Source of the DNA: Candidatus Poribacteria bacterium
Lineage (GTDB): Bacteria > Poribacteria > WGA-4E > WGA-3G
Direction of reading: 5' to 3'
Length of the DNA: 16,541 nucleotides
NCBI GenBank assembly: GCA_009842375.1
Contig: VYFM01000082.1
Coordinates: forward strand, 1 to 16,541
Each line of letters begins with the position of its first letter. Position 1 is the stretch's first letter. The notes under the pieces were generated by a model, which worked only from the letters and a program-made list of their open reading frames with translations, ran no database searches and was not told the DNA's origin. Made by a program: the position numbers and the translations under genes. Shown piece after piece: positions 7,249 through 13,985 of the stretch.

Positions 7249-8089
7249 TTTTCAGGCTTGCGAAGCAGGCAGTCACGGGGGGATGGGGACGGCGCCCCGG
7301 ATTCCGGGGTTGGCGCCATTGTACATCAGCCGACTCACGTCCCTACCAACTTATCGGAATCCACCTGGAGATGATGCCAGTCAGTCCCTGCCTGGGTCCC
7401 AACGCCTGAATTTTCTCTCCAGCCATGCAGGCATACTGTCTATGTATTGACGATTTCCCGACCTGGATCCACTGCGCTCATCCGTAATGATCGAGCCACC
7501 CTCAGGCTACCCGTGCCGGCTCAACAACACTGCACAAACGACTATCACCGCGAAGCCAAGCAGTCCCGCGTACACCTACGCCGTCACCGTCGCCGCGCAG
7601 AACTCCGGCCCACCAAAGCGCCACGGGTAACCCAAATGCCATGGACAGCGGCAGCCAAGCGGCAGCGGCAGACCGCAGTGTATGAGCATCGTCAGTGACA
7701 ACACCGCTTCAATCACTAGCACCGCAACCACGCTTTCAGCCAAAATCGCACACCGTCTGCGCCTGAATCTCGGTTGGCAGCCACAGCAGCGCCACCGGCT
7801 CGAATCCAGGCTCGGGCATTCATGACGCTATAATGCACTGTACGTGGTGAAAGCAGGGACAGCCCTCCGATATGCCTGGGCGAAGAAGGACTGACCAGAA
7901 AGATGATAGCCCCGATCCCGGCCGGCCGGAACGCCCGACCGGCTCCCGCTGCAGTTAGCGGGCTTTCGCACGCTGGACAAAAAAGGTCATGACCGTGCTG
8001 GCCGCAAGGCGCACGAGCCTGAGCCAGGATCGGCCTACACGTCTCATGTCTCATTGGACTCTCAGCTTTGCATTACCACTAAATGTATA
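7249..8089. other. Intergenic stretch without a supported gene
   Basis: About 840 bp upstream of the HAD gene and left of the IS element. Open frames here are short, mutually overlapping and compositionally biased. A small inverted repeat CCCGCT/AGCGGG lies at 7945-7962. A CGGCAG-rich patch lies near 7647-7675. No RNA gene or recognisable protein fragment was found, and the promoter of the HAD gene must lie at its left edge. Confidence 0.4.
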
Positions 8090-8109
8090 GGAAGGTCTGA
8101 ATAATCGAG
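8090..8109 (+). repeat. Left terminal inverted repeat of the IS5-like element
   Basis: GGAAGGTCTGAATAATCGAG, matching the right end in 15 of 20 positions, including the outer GGAA and the TCTGA and TAAT blocks. Confidence 0.75.
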
Positions 8110-8215
8110 TTGGGGAACAGTGATTTCTGTAAATCCTGGATTTCAGCGGTCCCGAATAGCGGAATCAGCTGGTGAGATCGGTAAACTGCAGGAGATACCC
8201 CACCATTCCCATTTT

Positions 8216-9013
8216 TCAGGCGCACGTAGCCTGCAGTTTCAACCGACTTCGTTTCAAAAGAGCCCGTCTCGCCATCACCCGGTTGCTCAGCGCACAGACC
8301 ACAAACAGCCGATGAGCGTTCTTCGCCAGACCACGGTATCGCACCTTCGTGAATCCGAACTGCCGCTTGATGATGCCGAACTGATGTTCCACCTTCGCCC
8401 GTACCAGGGACTTCGTGCGGTTCTTCGAGCGTTCCCTCTCCGTCAGCTTGCTGCGACTGTCCACCCCGATATGCGCCTTCATGCCGAAGTACCACTGCCT
8501 GCCCTTGCGCGTAGAGTGCATCTCCGGGTCCCGTTCCTTCTTCCGGTTCTTCGTCGAACTCGGTGCGTCGATGATGCTGGCATCCACGATCGTGCCCCGG
8601 TTCACCTTCAGCCCGTTCTCGGCCAGGTAGACATTGACCAGGCCGAACAGGCGATCTCCCAGGTTGTGCCGTTCCATGAGGTGGCGGAACTTGCAGATGG
8701 TGGTCTCGTCCGGCGCGGGTTCCCGGCCGAGGTCGATGCCCACGAACCGGCGCATCGCCAGGGAGTCGTACAAAGCCTCCTCGGCAGCCGGATCCGAGAG
8801 ATTGAACCAGTGTTGAAGGAAGTGGATGCGCAGCATCCGTTCGATTCCGATCGGCCGCCGGCCTGCACCCTTCGGCTTCGGATAGAACGGCTCGATGGCC
8901 TCGGACAGCTCCTTCCAGGGAATGATCTTGTCCATGTCATCCAGGAAACGTTCCTTGCGGGTCTTTTTGCTGTACTTGTCGAAGCCGGTATCGGAAAGCG
9001 TGGTCTGGCGCAT
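8216..9013 (-). CDS. IS5-family transposase with internal in-frame deletion, probably inactive
   Basis: The 265 residues match IS5-type DDE transposases (usually about 320-360 residues) at both ends. The N-terminal domain has KIIPWKELSEAIEPFYPK (29-46) and MLRIHFLQHWFNLSD (60-74). The first catalytic Asp is in GTIVDASIIDAPSS (D144). RDPEMHSTRKGRQWYFGMKA (161-180) leads to HIGVDS, after which the sequence jumps to KLTERERSKNRTKS and the glutamate region VRAKVEHQFGIIKRQFGFTK (204-223, catalytic E209). In intact relatives, about 60-80 residues lie between these blocks and include the second catalytic Asp (a D-A/S-GYQG motif), which is missing here. The frame is preserved, so a stable but catalytically dead protein could still be made, perhaps binding the IS ends. 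Confidence 0.85.
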   Translation of the reverse strand: MRQTTLSDTGFDKYSKKTRKERFLDDMDKIIPWKELSEAIEPFYPKPKGAGRRPIGIERMLRIHFLQHWFNLSDPAAEEALYDSLAMRRFVGIDLGREPAPDETTICKFRHLMERHNLGDRLFGLVNVYLAENGLKVNRGTIVDASIIDAPSSTKNRKKERDPEMHSTRKGRQWYFGMKAHIGVDSRSKLTERERSKNRTKSLVRAKVEHQFGIIKRQFGFTKVRYRGLAKNAHRLFVVCALSNRVMARRALLKRSRLKLQATCA

Positions 9014-9024
9014 GGATGGAGTCG

Positions 9025-9052
9025 TTGGTGATAAGAGCGTGGCGATTATAGA
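9025..9052 (+). promoter_or_regulatory. Outward-facing promoter-like sequence at the right end of the IS
   Basis: TTGGTG (9025-9030) and TATAGA (9047-9052), spaced 16 bases, point out of the element toward the gene at 9087. On the opposite strand the same bases contain a perfect TATAAT (9050 to 9045) suited to the transposase gene. Inferred from sequence only. Confidence 0.35.
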
Positions 9053-9059
9053 ATGCTGG

Positions 9060-9079
9060 CTGAATTAATCAGAGGTTCC
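9060..9079 (-). repeat. Right terminal inverted repeat of the IS5-like element
   Basis: The reverse complement GGAACCTCTGATTAATTCAG pairs with the left end. It ends seven bases before the start codon of the next gene, and its AGAGG (9071-9075) is the only ribosome-site-like sequence upstream of that gene. Confidence 0.75.
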
Positions 9080-9086
9080 TCAAGCA

Positions 9087-9698
9087 ATGACAGCAAATCT
9101 GTATTCTACTTACGCCGATTGCATGGAAGAGATCAAAAAGAGAACAGAAGTGATAAATGGCTTTCTTGCCGGAGAATGCAATGCCATGTATGTCCAGACG
9201 ACGGCCGAATCAGTATCACTTCAAATCAGGAAGATTCTTGAACTAATTGCATTGGCGTCCTTGGCGGCAAACCAGTCGGAGTATGCAAAGCATCGAAGGC
9301 ACTTCTATAAAGACTGGAATGCGAAGCGCATCCTCGAAACACTTAAGAAAGTTAATCCAAAGTTCTATCCGACACCGAATAGACAAGTGGTGGATCAAGA
9401 ATCAGATAAAGTGGTTTCACTAGAAGAAATTACCTCCGGGTTTCTGACAGAGAACGAATTTATAACTCTATTTAACAATTGCAATGAAATACTTCATGCA
9501 GACAACCCGTTCTCACGCACCCAGAACCCTCAGGCTTTCCTAGCATCAGTTCCGGCTTGGATGGAGCAAATTAGGATTCTATTAAACCACCACACTATCC
9601 AGCTGATCGATGAGGACAAACAGCTCTGGGTGATGATGAAAGCAAAGTCCGATGGTAAAGCTCACGTTTATGAATTTGAACGAATTCCTGCTGACTGA
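9087..9698 (+). CDS. Uncharacterised helical protein, HEPN-like
   Basis: A 203-residue soluble protein, mostly alpha-helical. Conserved-looking blocks are ESVSLQIRKILELIALASLA (41-60), HFYKDWNAKRILETLKKVNP (72-91), FYPTP, and FNNCNEILHADNPF (129-142). The arrangement of a long helix pair followed by an I-L-H-A-D-N-P element recalls uncharacterised HEPN-type proteins, in which a conserved Arg/Asn-x4-6-His forms an RNase site; here N133 to H137 (N-x3-H) is an imperfect match, so activity is doubtful. It starts seven bases after the IS right end, so its native promoter has probably been replaced or separated by the insertion. The AT-richer composition suits island cargo. Family assignment is inference; the gene itself is well supported by length, start and internal conservation pattern. 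Confidence 0.7.
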   Translation: MTANLYSTYADCMEEIKKRTEVINGFLAGECNAMYVQTTAESVSLQIRKILELIALASLAANQSEYAKHRRHFYKDWNAKRILETLKKVNPKFYPTPNRQVVDQESDKVVSLEEITSGFLTENEFITLFNNCNEILHADNPFSRTQNPQAFLASVPAWMEQIRILLNHHTIQLIDEDKQLWVMMKAKSDGKAHVYEFERIPAD

Positions 9699-10153
9699 AT
9701 GAGATAGAAATTGCTAACGATTCGAAGCCTACATGCTGTTTCGCTAAGCGCATCGCGTCAAATATGAGATTCCCGACCTTGGACAGCTATGAAATGAAAA
9801 TATATTTTCCAGTCCACATGTTTACCGTTTTCATGGGGTGTACTCTGGCCGAGTAAGTGACAGCACATTCAATGATCAGTTGGGTATAGTTTGGAAAGAA
9901 AGTTCAATACAAGAAATCATCGAAACTAAAAATTGGCAAGCCTTCTTTACATCAGCTGCACCTGACTGGCTAGTGCATAACCCGTCGAACCGAACTGGCT
10001 ATTTCCTAAATTTTGATACGTGTCAAAAATACTGCAGGCTATTTTCAATGAATTATGATTGCTCTTGCTGTTTAAAACCGAATTTTTAGCATGGCTAGAA
10101 TGTTAATCACGGTCAGTTTAGAGGCCATTTTACTGGTAAGTGCGTAGATTCAC
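9699..10153. other. Gap between the two HEPN-like genes, no supported intact gene
   Basis: About 455 bp. An 83-codon plus-strand frame (GTG 9838 to 10089) has no recognised motif and no good start. The only interpretable element is the short minus-strand fragment at 9800-9835, described separately. The rest appears to be decayed sequence. Confidence 0.4.
9800..9835 (-). pseudogene. Fragment of a paralogue of the 1958-2620 protein
   Basis: On the minus strand this reads HENGKHVDWKIY, against HENGKNVEQEMY in the 1958-2620 product. The DNA matches 2231-2266 in about 29 of 36 positions, including 15 identical bases at one end. A GCTGTCC block follows in both after slightly different spacing. No similarity continues on the other side, so only a short remnant survives. 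Confidence 0.45.
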
Positions 10154-10717
10154 ATGGAACACAGAATAGACAAGATTACTGCAGCAAGACGGCAGGTGAA
10201 TGCTGCGATCAGGATACTGTTTTCTGGTGAGGATATCCTTGCCATCTACGCGGTAGCTGCAGGTGCATACAGAGTCTTGGCGGACTTGGCAAAGAACAAT
10301 GGAACCATCCTTGTTGGTGACAAGAGCGTAGAAACCGCTTACAACGACTTGCACGTTGAGCGGACTGGAAAGTCGTTATCGGAATTTCAAAGAGATGTTC
10401 GCAAGGAGATGAATCGTCCCGCCAACTTCCTGAAACACGCAGACAAAGACCCCGAAGCCACATCTGTCATCGACGAGCATATGACGGACATTTTATTACT
10501 CGATTGCTGCAGTTCGTTCGAGGAACTGACCGGAGAATTTACTGATGAGATGGTTTCATTTCTGGAGTGGTACTTTGCTGTCTATCCCCCTGACCCAGCC
10601 AGAGAGATCAACCAGTACATCAGGATAAAACATATTCACGGAAAATCACGCACATACCAGATCTTTGAAGGTAATCGCTTGCTGAACTCACAACCGGGGC
10701 TGCATAGCAAAGGATAA
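10154..10717 (+). CDS. Uncharacterised protein, HEPN-like
   Basis: A 187-residue soluble helical protein starting at ATG 10154. The first helix pair is ITAARRQVNAAIRILFSGED (8-27) and ILAIYAVAAGAYRVLADLAK (28-47). The key block is RPANFLKHADKDPEA (88-102), in which Arg88 and His95 bracket N-F-L-K, close to the R-x4-6-H signature of HEPN ribonucleases. Proteins with this 'NF-x-KHA-D-x-DP' block are common, uncharacterised and often found in accessory regions. HEPN proteins are frequent toxins or effectors in abortive-infection, toxin-antitoxin and CRISPR systems, but no antitoxin-like partner (for example a MNT nucleotidyltransferase) lies next to it. It shares orientation and general size with the 9087-9698 gene, 455 bp upstream. 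The gene call is good; the family link is moderate; the function is unknown. Confidence 0.75.
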   Translation: MEHRIDKITAARRQVNAAIRILFSGEDILAIYAVAAGAYRVLADLAKNNGTILVGDKSVETAYNDLHVERTGKSLSEFQRDVRKEMNRPANFLKHADKDPEATSVIDEHMTDILLLDCCSSFEELTGEFTDEMVSFLEWYFAVYPPDPAREINQYIRIKHIHGKSRTYQIFEGNRLLNSQPGLHSKG

Positions 10718-11136
10718 ATCCGGACTTGAATTCTTGAGTTATCTTACTGTTGTAAATGTTGATACCGCCAATGAATCCCGCGATGGCTGCTATCCAGAAT
10801 TGAGACGTGACGACCAGCCAATTCGGCCAATCAATGACCTCGAAGATTTACAGTTAACACTCTCAAGAGCCTAGTACAGAATCGACTAATATCTCCTGAG
10901 ACACAACATAAATCGGATGATTCAACATGATGTAAATATCGTACGTCTCGACACCGCTGAGATACTTGCCTCCTTCAACCATGCGATTACCACCAGCTCA
11001 AACAGCATCATGAATCGGAACAGGAACTTCCCCCCAAGGTACTGACACCATTCCCGGGGACGTCGGTCATTACCTTGGCAAACCGTGCCGCACTGCGGGC
11101 AGCTCAGTCGTGGTCAGAGCATAGGACACATAAAAT
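10718..11136. other. Intergenic stretch, no supported gene
   Basis: About 420 bp between the HEPN-like gene and the end of the downstream integrase, with the two units convergent. A minus-strand open frame from 10847 downward encodes a hydrophobic stretch (WLVVTSQFWIAAIAGFIGG) but has no start codon, so it was not called. No convincing terminator or RNA gene was seen. Confidence 0.4.
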
Positions 11137-12378
11137 TCATGCAACGTGTGGGATGTGAAAGTCGTCTTCAAGATTATCTTTGTTCCCCCTTCTTGATAAA
11201 TCAACCCGCAAGCTCTCAGCAACCCTTGCCGCCGAAATCTTGACCGAATCCTGCGCCAAGTGTGCATAGCGGGCCGTTGTCTGCAGCTCACGATGTCCAA
11301 GCAGGCTACCGATCATCGGCAGGCTCTCCCCCAGGGCCAAGGCCCGGGATGCGAATGAGTGACGAAGATCGTGAATGCGAACATCCGGGAGTCCGGCGCG
11401 TTCCCGAACAATCAGCCAACCCCTGTTGAGTCCAGCCAGATGCTTGTTTCCCCTCCGGCTGGCAATCACCCAGGGATTGGCCCGATTCGAAGCGAGGTGC
11501 AGTTTTTCGAGTATTGACACTGCCGACGGCGACAATGCCACCTGTCTCGGACCAGACTTGGCGTTCCTCAAGCGGAGTTCACCCGCCTCGAGATCCACAT
11601 CCTCCCAACGAAGCGTCAGTATCTCGTTTCGCCTGCACCCGGTCAGCATCAACAAATGATATGCGGCCACCGCACGCGAGCATATCCTCCCTTCAGCTTC
11701 CAGTTCGTTCAGCGCCTTGCCAAGTCGGTAGAACTCTTCCTCGGAAAGAAATCGTTCGCGATTCCGTTCAGGGTATTTTCGGATGAACCGGCAGGGATTT
11801 CCGCATTCGGATGCTATCCCCCAGCCTTCGGCTGCTTTGTGGATTTGGGATAGAAGATTAACGGTACGGTTTGCCGTGGTGGGCATCTCGTGAAGCTTGT
11901 ACTGTAAAGCCGCGATCCTCTCCATGCCGATTGATTCGAAACATAGGTTTCCCAACTCGGGGAGTATGTATCGGTCCAGCAGGTTCCTGTATTTCGCTAC
12001 CGTCGCGGATCTGCAGCGTACCTCCACATGCTCACTCATGTAGCGTTCCGCCAACTCGGCCAACGTAGGCGCGGCTGCCGATTTTAGCGCCTTAGCATTG
12101 GAACGGGTGGATGGAACCGGATTTCCTCCCGCCTTTGCCGTGGAGATCAATTGTGCCGCCTCACGCCTCGCCTGATCCGCCGAGACCATTCCATGCCGTC
12201 CTATGGTCATCCGCATGGACCTGCCGTTCGCCCGTGTCTGCACGATGTACACTTTCGAACCGGACGGATACATCCGTATTCCGAATCCCGAAAGTTCCCT
12301 GTCCCAGAACACCACCTCCCGATCAGACGCCGGAAGCCCCTCTACGATCTTCCTGGAAATAACGATCTTGTTTCCCAT
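11137..12378 (-). CDS. P4-type tyrosine recombinase (integrase), second of a pair
   Basis: A 413-residue site-specific recombinase from ATG 12378. It has an N-terminal DUF4102-like domain (about 10-85, with VFWDRELSGFGIRMYPSGSK and TIGRHG), a core-binding SAM-like domain (about 105-190) and the catalytic domain (about 205-390). The catalytic residues are in place: R249 in TGCRRNEIL, K274 in RNAKSG, H336 and R339 in IHDLRHSFAS, H362 in LLGHRELQTT, and nucleophile Y371 in ARYAHL. It is expected to bind att sites and cut and rejoin DNA for integration or excision. An alternative start at 12429 would overlap the upstream gene by 52 bases. ATG 12378 is preferred because it forms a TGATG overlap with the upstream stop, giving translational coupling. 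It is closely related to the neighbouring integrase but lacks its insert near the catalytic domain's middle. Confidence 0.93.
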   Translation of the reverse strand: MGNKIVISRKIVEGLPASDREVVFWDRELSGFGIRMYPSGSKVYIVQTRANGRSMRMTIGRHGMVSADQARREAAQLISTAKAGGNPVPSTRSNAKALKSAAAPTLAELAERYMSEHVEVRCRSATVAKYRNLLDRYILPELGNLCFESIGMERIAALQYKLHEMPTTANRTVNLLSQIHKAAEGWGIASECGNPCRFIRKYPERNRERFLSEEEFYRLGKALNELEAEGRICSRAVAAYHLLMLTGCRRNEILTLRWEDVDLEAGELRLRNAKSGPRQVALSPSAVSILEKLHLASNRANPWVIASRRGNKHLAGLNRGWLIVRERAGLPDVRIHDLRHSFASRALALGESLPMIGSLLGHRELQTTARYAHLAQDSVKISAARVAESLRVDLSRRGNKDNLEDDFHIPHVA

Positions 12379-12380
12379 CA
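12376..12380 (-). promoter_or_regulatory. TGATG stop-start overlap coupling the two integrases
   Basis: On the minus strand the stop TGA of the first integrase (12380-12378) shares its A with the ATG of the second (12378-12376). This arrangement usually allows re-initiation, so the two proteins are likely made together in a fixed ratio. Confidence 0.7.
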
Positions 12381-13712
12381 AGCCGCCTCTTCCATTTCTT
12401 TGTTTCGACTGGCTTTGCCGACATCGCATTCTTGACCGGCAGAGGCCTGGTCCTTTTCACTGGCAGAGATATCGAACACATCGCCGACGATGCTTTCAGC
12501 AACTTTGGCTGTCGAGAACCTGATTGATTCACGGGCCAGGTGAGCATACCTTGCCGTCGCATTGACATTCCGGTGACCGAGAAGCCTGCCGATCATCGGC
12601 AAACCCTCGCCAAGCGCCAGTGCACGCGAAGCGTAGGTATGGCGCAGGTCATGAAGCCGAACGCCTTCAAGGCCGGCGTGTTCGCGAATCCGCCTCCAGG
12701 AAGCGTTCAGATTGACCATGTGGGTATTGGGCCGCATTCCCGGAAAGACCCACGGACTGCCTGGAACGCAGTCCGGTATTCTCCCCTTGCCGGCTTTTCC
12801 AGGCTTGACTGAGCCATCACTGTCACTCATTGCCTTCAATTCCGCCAGGACTTCTGCCGCTGCCGGAGGCATCGGAACCATCCGTGGTCCCACCTTGCTG
12901 TCTCTCAACTGGAACTCCTCCGCATCGAAATCCACATCCTCCCAGCGAAGCGTCAGGATCTCGTTTCTCCGGCATCCGGTCAGCACCAGGAGCCGGACGG
13001 CCGCCGCGGCATGCCGGGAAGCGATGCCTTTCCCGGGTGCGATGTCGAGCGTCCGACCGAGCTGGGCGAGTTCTTCTGGCGTCAGGAACCGCTCCTGCCC
13101 TGCACTTTCCTTGTATCGGCGCACCGATTTGCACGGATTCCCGCCTAGCGGGCGCATCTCCCACAACTCCGCGAGGTCGAACATCTTCTTCAGGACATCC
13201 CGCGCGAGGTTCGCCGCGGCTGGCGTGTCGGAGAGCCCGTATTGCAACGACAGGATGTCCCTTGGTTCAACTTCCGATACGGCAAGGTTTCCCATCGTCG
13301 GCAGGATGGTTTTCTTGAGGATATGGCGGTAGTTCCTTGCCGTGGATTCCTTGGTGTACATCGATACGTATTCCCGCAGGTAACGTTCGGCGAGATCGTC
13401 CACCGTCGGCTCGACGGATTCCTCGGGCGATAGAGGCGTACCCGCCCTGATATCCGTAATCAGCCGCACGGCTTCCTTGCGCGCCTGGTCAGGGGATATC
13501 TTGCCATGACGGCCGATGGTCATCCGCCTGGACTTGCCGGATACCCGGGTCTGAACAACGTACACCTTGGCCCCGGACGGATAGACGCGGATGCCGAATC
13601 CGGGAATCTCCCTGTCCCAGAACACGGCGTCCCTGCCATTGACAACGAGGCGGTCCACGGTACGCTTGGATAAGGTTTTATACTGTTTCCCGGACATCTG
13701 ATTTTTCTTCAT
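12378..13712 (-). CDS. P4-type tyrosine recombinase (integrase), first of a pair
   Basis: A 444-residue paralogue of the downstream integrase, with the same three-domain plan. The DUF4102-like domain includes AVFWDREIPGFGIRVYPSGA (29-48) and TIGRHGKISPDQARKEAVRL (65-84). The catalytic set is R248 in TGCRRNEIL, K273 in RDSKVG, H354 and R357 in LHDLRHTYAS, H380 in LLGHRNVNAT, and Y389 in ARYAHL. Compared with its partner it has an extra stretch of about 20 residues near 294-318 (Gly/Lys/Pro-rich) before the PWVF strand. The C-terminal tail (410-444) is charged and differs from the partner's. It is transcribed leftward, away from the kinase gene, from a promoter in 13713-13985. It probably acts with the second integrase on the island's att site. 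Both appear intact. Confidence 0.93.
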   Translation of the reverse strand: MKKNQMSGKQYKTLSKRTVDRLVVNGRDAVFWDREIPGFGIRVYPSGAKVYVVQTRVSGKSRRMTIGRHGKISPDQARKEAVRLITDIRAGTPLSPEESVEPTVDDLAERYLREYVSMYTKESTARNYRHILKKTILPTMGNLAVSEVEPRDILSLQYGLSDTPAAANLARDVLKKMFDLAELWEMRPLGGNPCKSVRRYKESAGQERFLTPEELAQLGRTLDIAPGKGIASRHAAAAVRLLVLTGCRRNEILTLRWEDVDFDAEEFQLRDSKVGPRMVPMPPAAAEVLAELKAMSDSDGSVKPGKAGKGRIPDCVPGSPWVFPGMRPNTHMVNLNASWRRIREHAGLEGVRLHDLRHTYASRALALGEGLPMIGRLLGHRNVNATARYAHLARESIRFSTAKVAESIVGDVFDISASEKDQASAGQECDVGKASRNKEMEEAA

Positions 13713-13985
13713 CTCATGATGGTGCTTTTTTCTTTCCGCAGCTGCCGATCGGCATCAAGTGCTTGCGTATCGGACAATTACCGTAAGCATACCGAAAGCG
13801 GCTGGCCTAAAAACGGGACGTATTTAAGCGTATCGATGTCTGGAATACAAGAGGCGCAGGAGAACAAGCTTTAAGTTTTTATTATTTTAATACAATGTGT
13901 TATGTTAGACAAATGCGCCAAATCGTGCGGAACAGCAGTTCTGGCGAGAAGTGGCTAAAATAGCTGTACCAGACCCCGTTCAAAG
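13713..13985. promoter_or_regulatory. Divergent intergenic region, likely promoters and island border
   Basis: A 273-bp gap between the divergent integrase and kinase genes, with a very AT-rich core at 13870-13910 in otherwise GC-rich surroundings. On the minus strand, TTGTAT (13850-13845) and TAAATA (13826-13821), 18 bases apart, could drive the integrases. On the plus strand, TGT-TATGTT (13898-13906) is an extended -10 candidate for the kinase. GCGTATCG is repeated at 13765-13772 and 13829-13836, which could be recombinase arm sites. Integrases usually sit next to their att site, so one island end is expected here. No tRNA gene is present. Confidence 0.4.

Larger units (their letters stand above)
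8090..9079 (-). mobile_element. IS5-family insertion sequence, internally deleted
   Basis: A 990-bp element bounded by terminal inverted repeats: GGAAGGTCTGAATAATCGAG at the left end, and GGAACCTCTGATTAATTCAG as the reverse complement of the right end, 15 of 20 matching. The GGAAGG-type tip is typical of IS5-group elements. It contains a single transposase gene, which lacks a central block, making the element shorter than the usual 1.2 kb. No clear target duplication was found (left flank TGTATA, right flank TCAAGC), which suggests an old insertion or later change at one edge. Confidence 0.82.

Noticed and set aside
7487..7630. 47-codon frame rich in Thr, Ala, Ser and Pro (AYTYAVTVAAQNSG), vaguely like a fibronectin III strand
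   Set aside because: Very short, no domain context, and composition bias in this gap makes such matches unreliable.
8080..9090. Target-site duplication flanking the IS5-like element
   Set aside because: The left flank (TGTATA) and right flank (TCAAGC) share no repeat of 3-4 bases at the expected position.
9838..10089. 83-codon plus-strand open frame from a GTG
   Set aside because: No ribosome site, no recognisable motif, open only because the region is AT-rich; an opposite-strand frame is also partly open.
10625..10847. Minus-strand frame encoding a hydrophobic, membrane-like stretch (WLVVTSQFWIAAIAGFIGG)
   Set aside because: No start codon follows the upstream stop, and the second half runs antisense through the HEPN-like gene. 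It could be a decayed membrane-protein fragment but cannot be supported.
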